A stretch of DNA of 55,237 nucleotides from Rossellomorea vietnamensis (GTDB taxonomy: Bacteria; Bacillota; Bacilli; Bacillales; Bacillaceae_B): NCBI RefSeq assembly GCF_008180615.1, contig NZ_VTEH01000011.1:36946-92182 (forward strand), written 5' to 3'. The notes beneath the pieces were generated by a model. That model was not told where the DNA came from. It worked only from the letters and a program-made list of their open reading frames with translations, and searched no databases. The position numbers and the translations under genes are program-made. Shown piece after piece: positions 55,062-55,237 of this stretch. Positions within the stretch are counted from its first letter, which is position 1. Every line of letters starts with the position of its first letter.

Positions 55062-55237
55062 AGTGAAGTGGTGCCAAGAGAGCTTTTAGAGACCAAAAGC
55101 CTGTAGGAATAGGAGTGAAGTGGTGTCAAGAAAGCTTTTAGAGACCAAAAGCCTGTGGTAATAGGAGTAAAGTGGTGTCAAGAAAGCTTTTAGAGACCAA
55201 AAGCCGGTTGGAATAGGAGTGAAGTGGTGTCAAGAGA
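55062..55237. repeat. 52-nt direct tandem repeat array D (continues past the window)
   Basis: Units start at 55062, 55114, 55166 and 55218, a pitch of exactly 52 nt. Each carries the hairpin GCTTTT-AGAGACC-AAAAGC. Sequence unrelated to arrays A-C. Confidence 0.93.

Overview
The window looks like a chromosomal segment from a Bacillaceae bacterium (low-to-moderate G+C, Gram-positive). Supporting features are strong purine-rich Shine-Dalgarno sequences, TTG and GTG starts, lipobox-type binding proteins, LicT/RAT antitermination, CcpA-type cre sites, an OhrR/Ohr pair, an App-type oligopeptide transporter and a KinB-like histidine kinase. I do not assign a genus. There is no rRNA, tRNA, CRISPR array, prophage or intact transposase.

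Layout. 1-5.1 kb: an array of 52-nt direct repeats, then a secreted 1435-residue GH66 dextran-degrading or cyclising enzyme with six CBM35-like modules inside its catalytic barrel. 5.2-8.8 kb: a second 52-nt repeat array, a phytoene-desaturase-like FAD enzyme and aspartase. 8.9-10.8 kb (minus strand): two small unknown genes and a double-DTG retropepsin-like protein. 10.9-13.6 kb: a MetNIQ-type importer split by a palindrome array. 13.7-15.3 kb: a DUF402 protein and a flavin-dependent dehydrogenase/monooxygenase. 15.4-19.9 kb: licT-bglP-bglH, a beta-glucoside PTS locus with two RAT/terminator switches. 19.9-22.1 kb (minus): metallophosphoesterase, PAP2 phosphatase and an unknown gene. 22.4-25.1 kb and 29.2-32.1 kb: two AT-rich islands of very small, mostly membrane or unknown genes separated by related hairpin modules; several of these genes are decayed. 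Between the islands lie a HAD phosphatase, a DUF6526 protein and an ABC-2 exporter. 32.3-39.5 kb: an acyltransferase, then a sugar ABC importer, LacI regulator and GH1 beta-glucosidase locus behind a promoter with LacI-type operators. 40.2-42.1 kb: ohrR/ohrA and an HD-domain phosphohydrolase. 42.5-46.5 kb: a DUF418 protein, a small membrane protein, a sensor kinase and an SPL-like radical SAM protein. 46.6-50 kb: a xylE-type xylose symporter with its own XylR-like operator and cre, divergent from a chemotaxis receptor. 50.1-55.2 kb: App-type ATPases and binding protein, a terminator, a 102-nt nested inverted repeat and another 52-nt repeat array.

The genes form a carbohydrate-scavenging segment. 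It covers dextran breakdown outside the cell, beta-glucosides by two parallel routes (PTS plus phospho-beta-glucosidase, and ABC import plus beta-glucosidase), and xylose, along with methionine-type and peptide uptake.

The most unusual feature is non-coding. Seven intergenic repeat arrays share a unit pitch of about 52 nt although their sequences differ. Four of them are copies of one composite element: four palindromes with right-arm spacings of about 51, 61 and 52 nt. I know of no named family with this design. All coordinates, spacings and motifs were read by eye; no database search was run.
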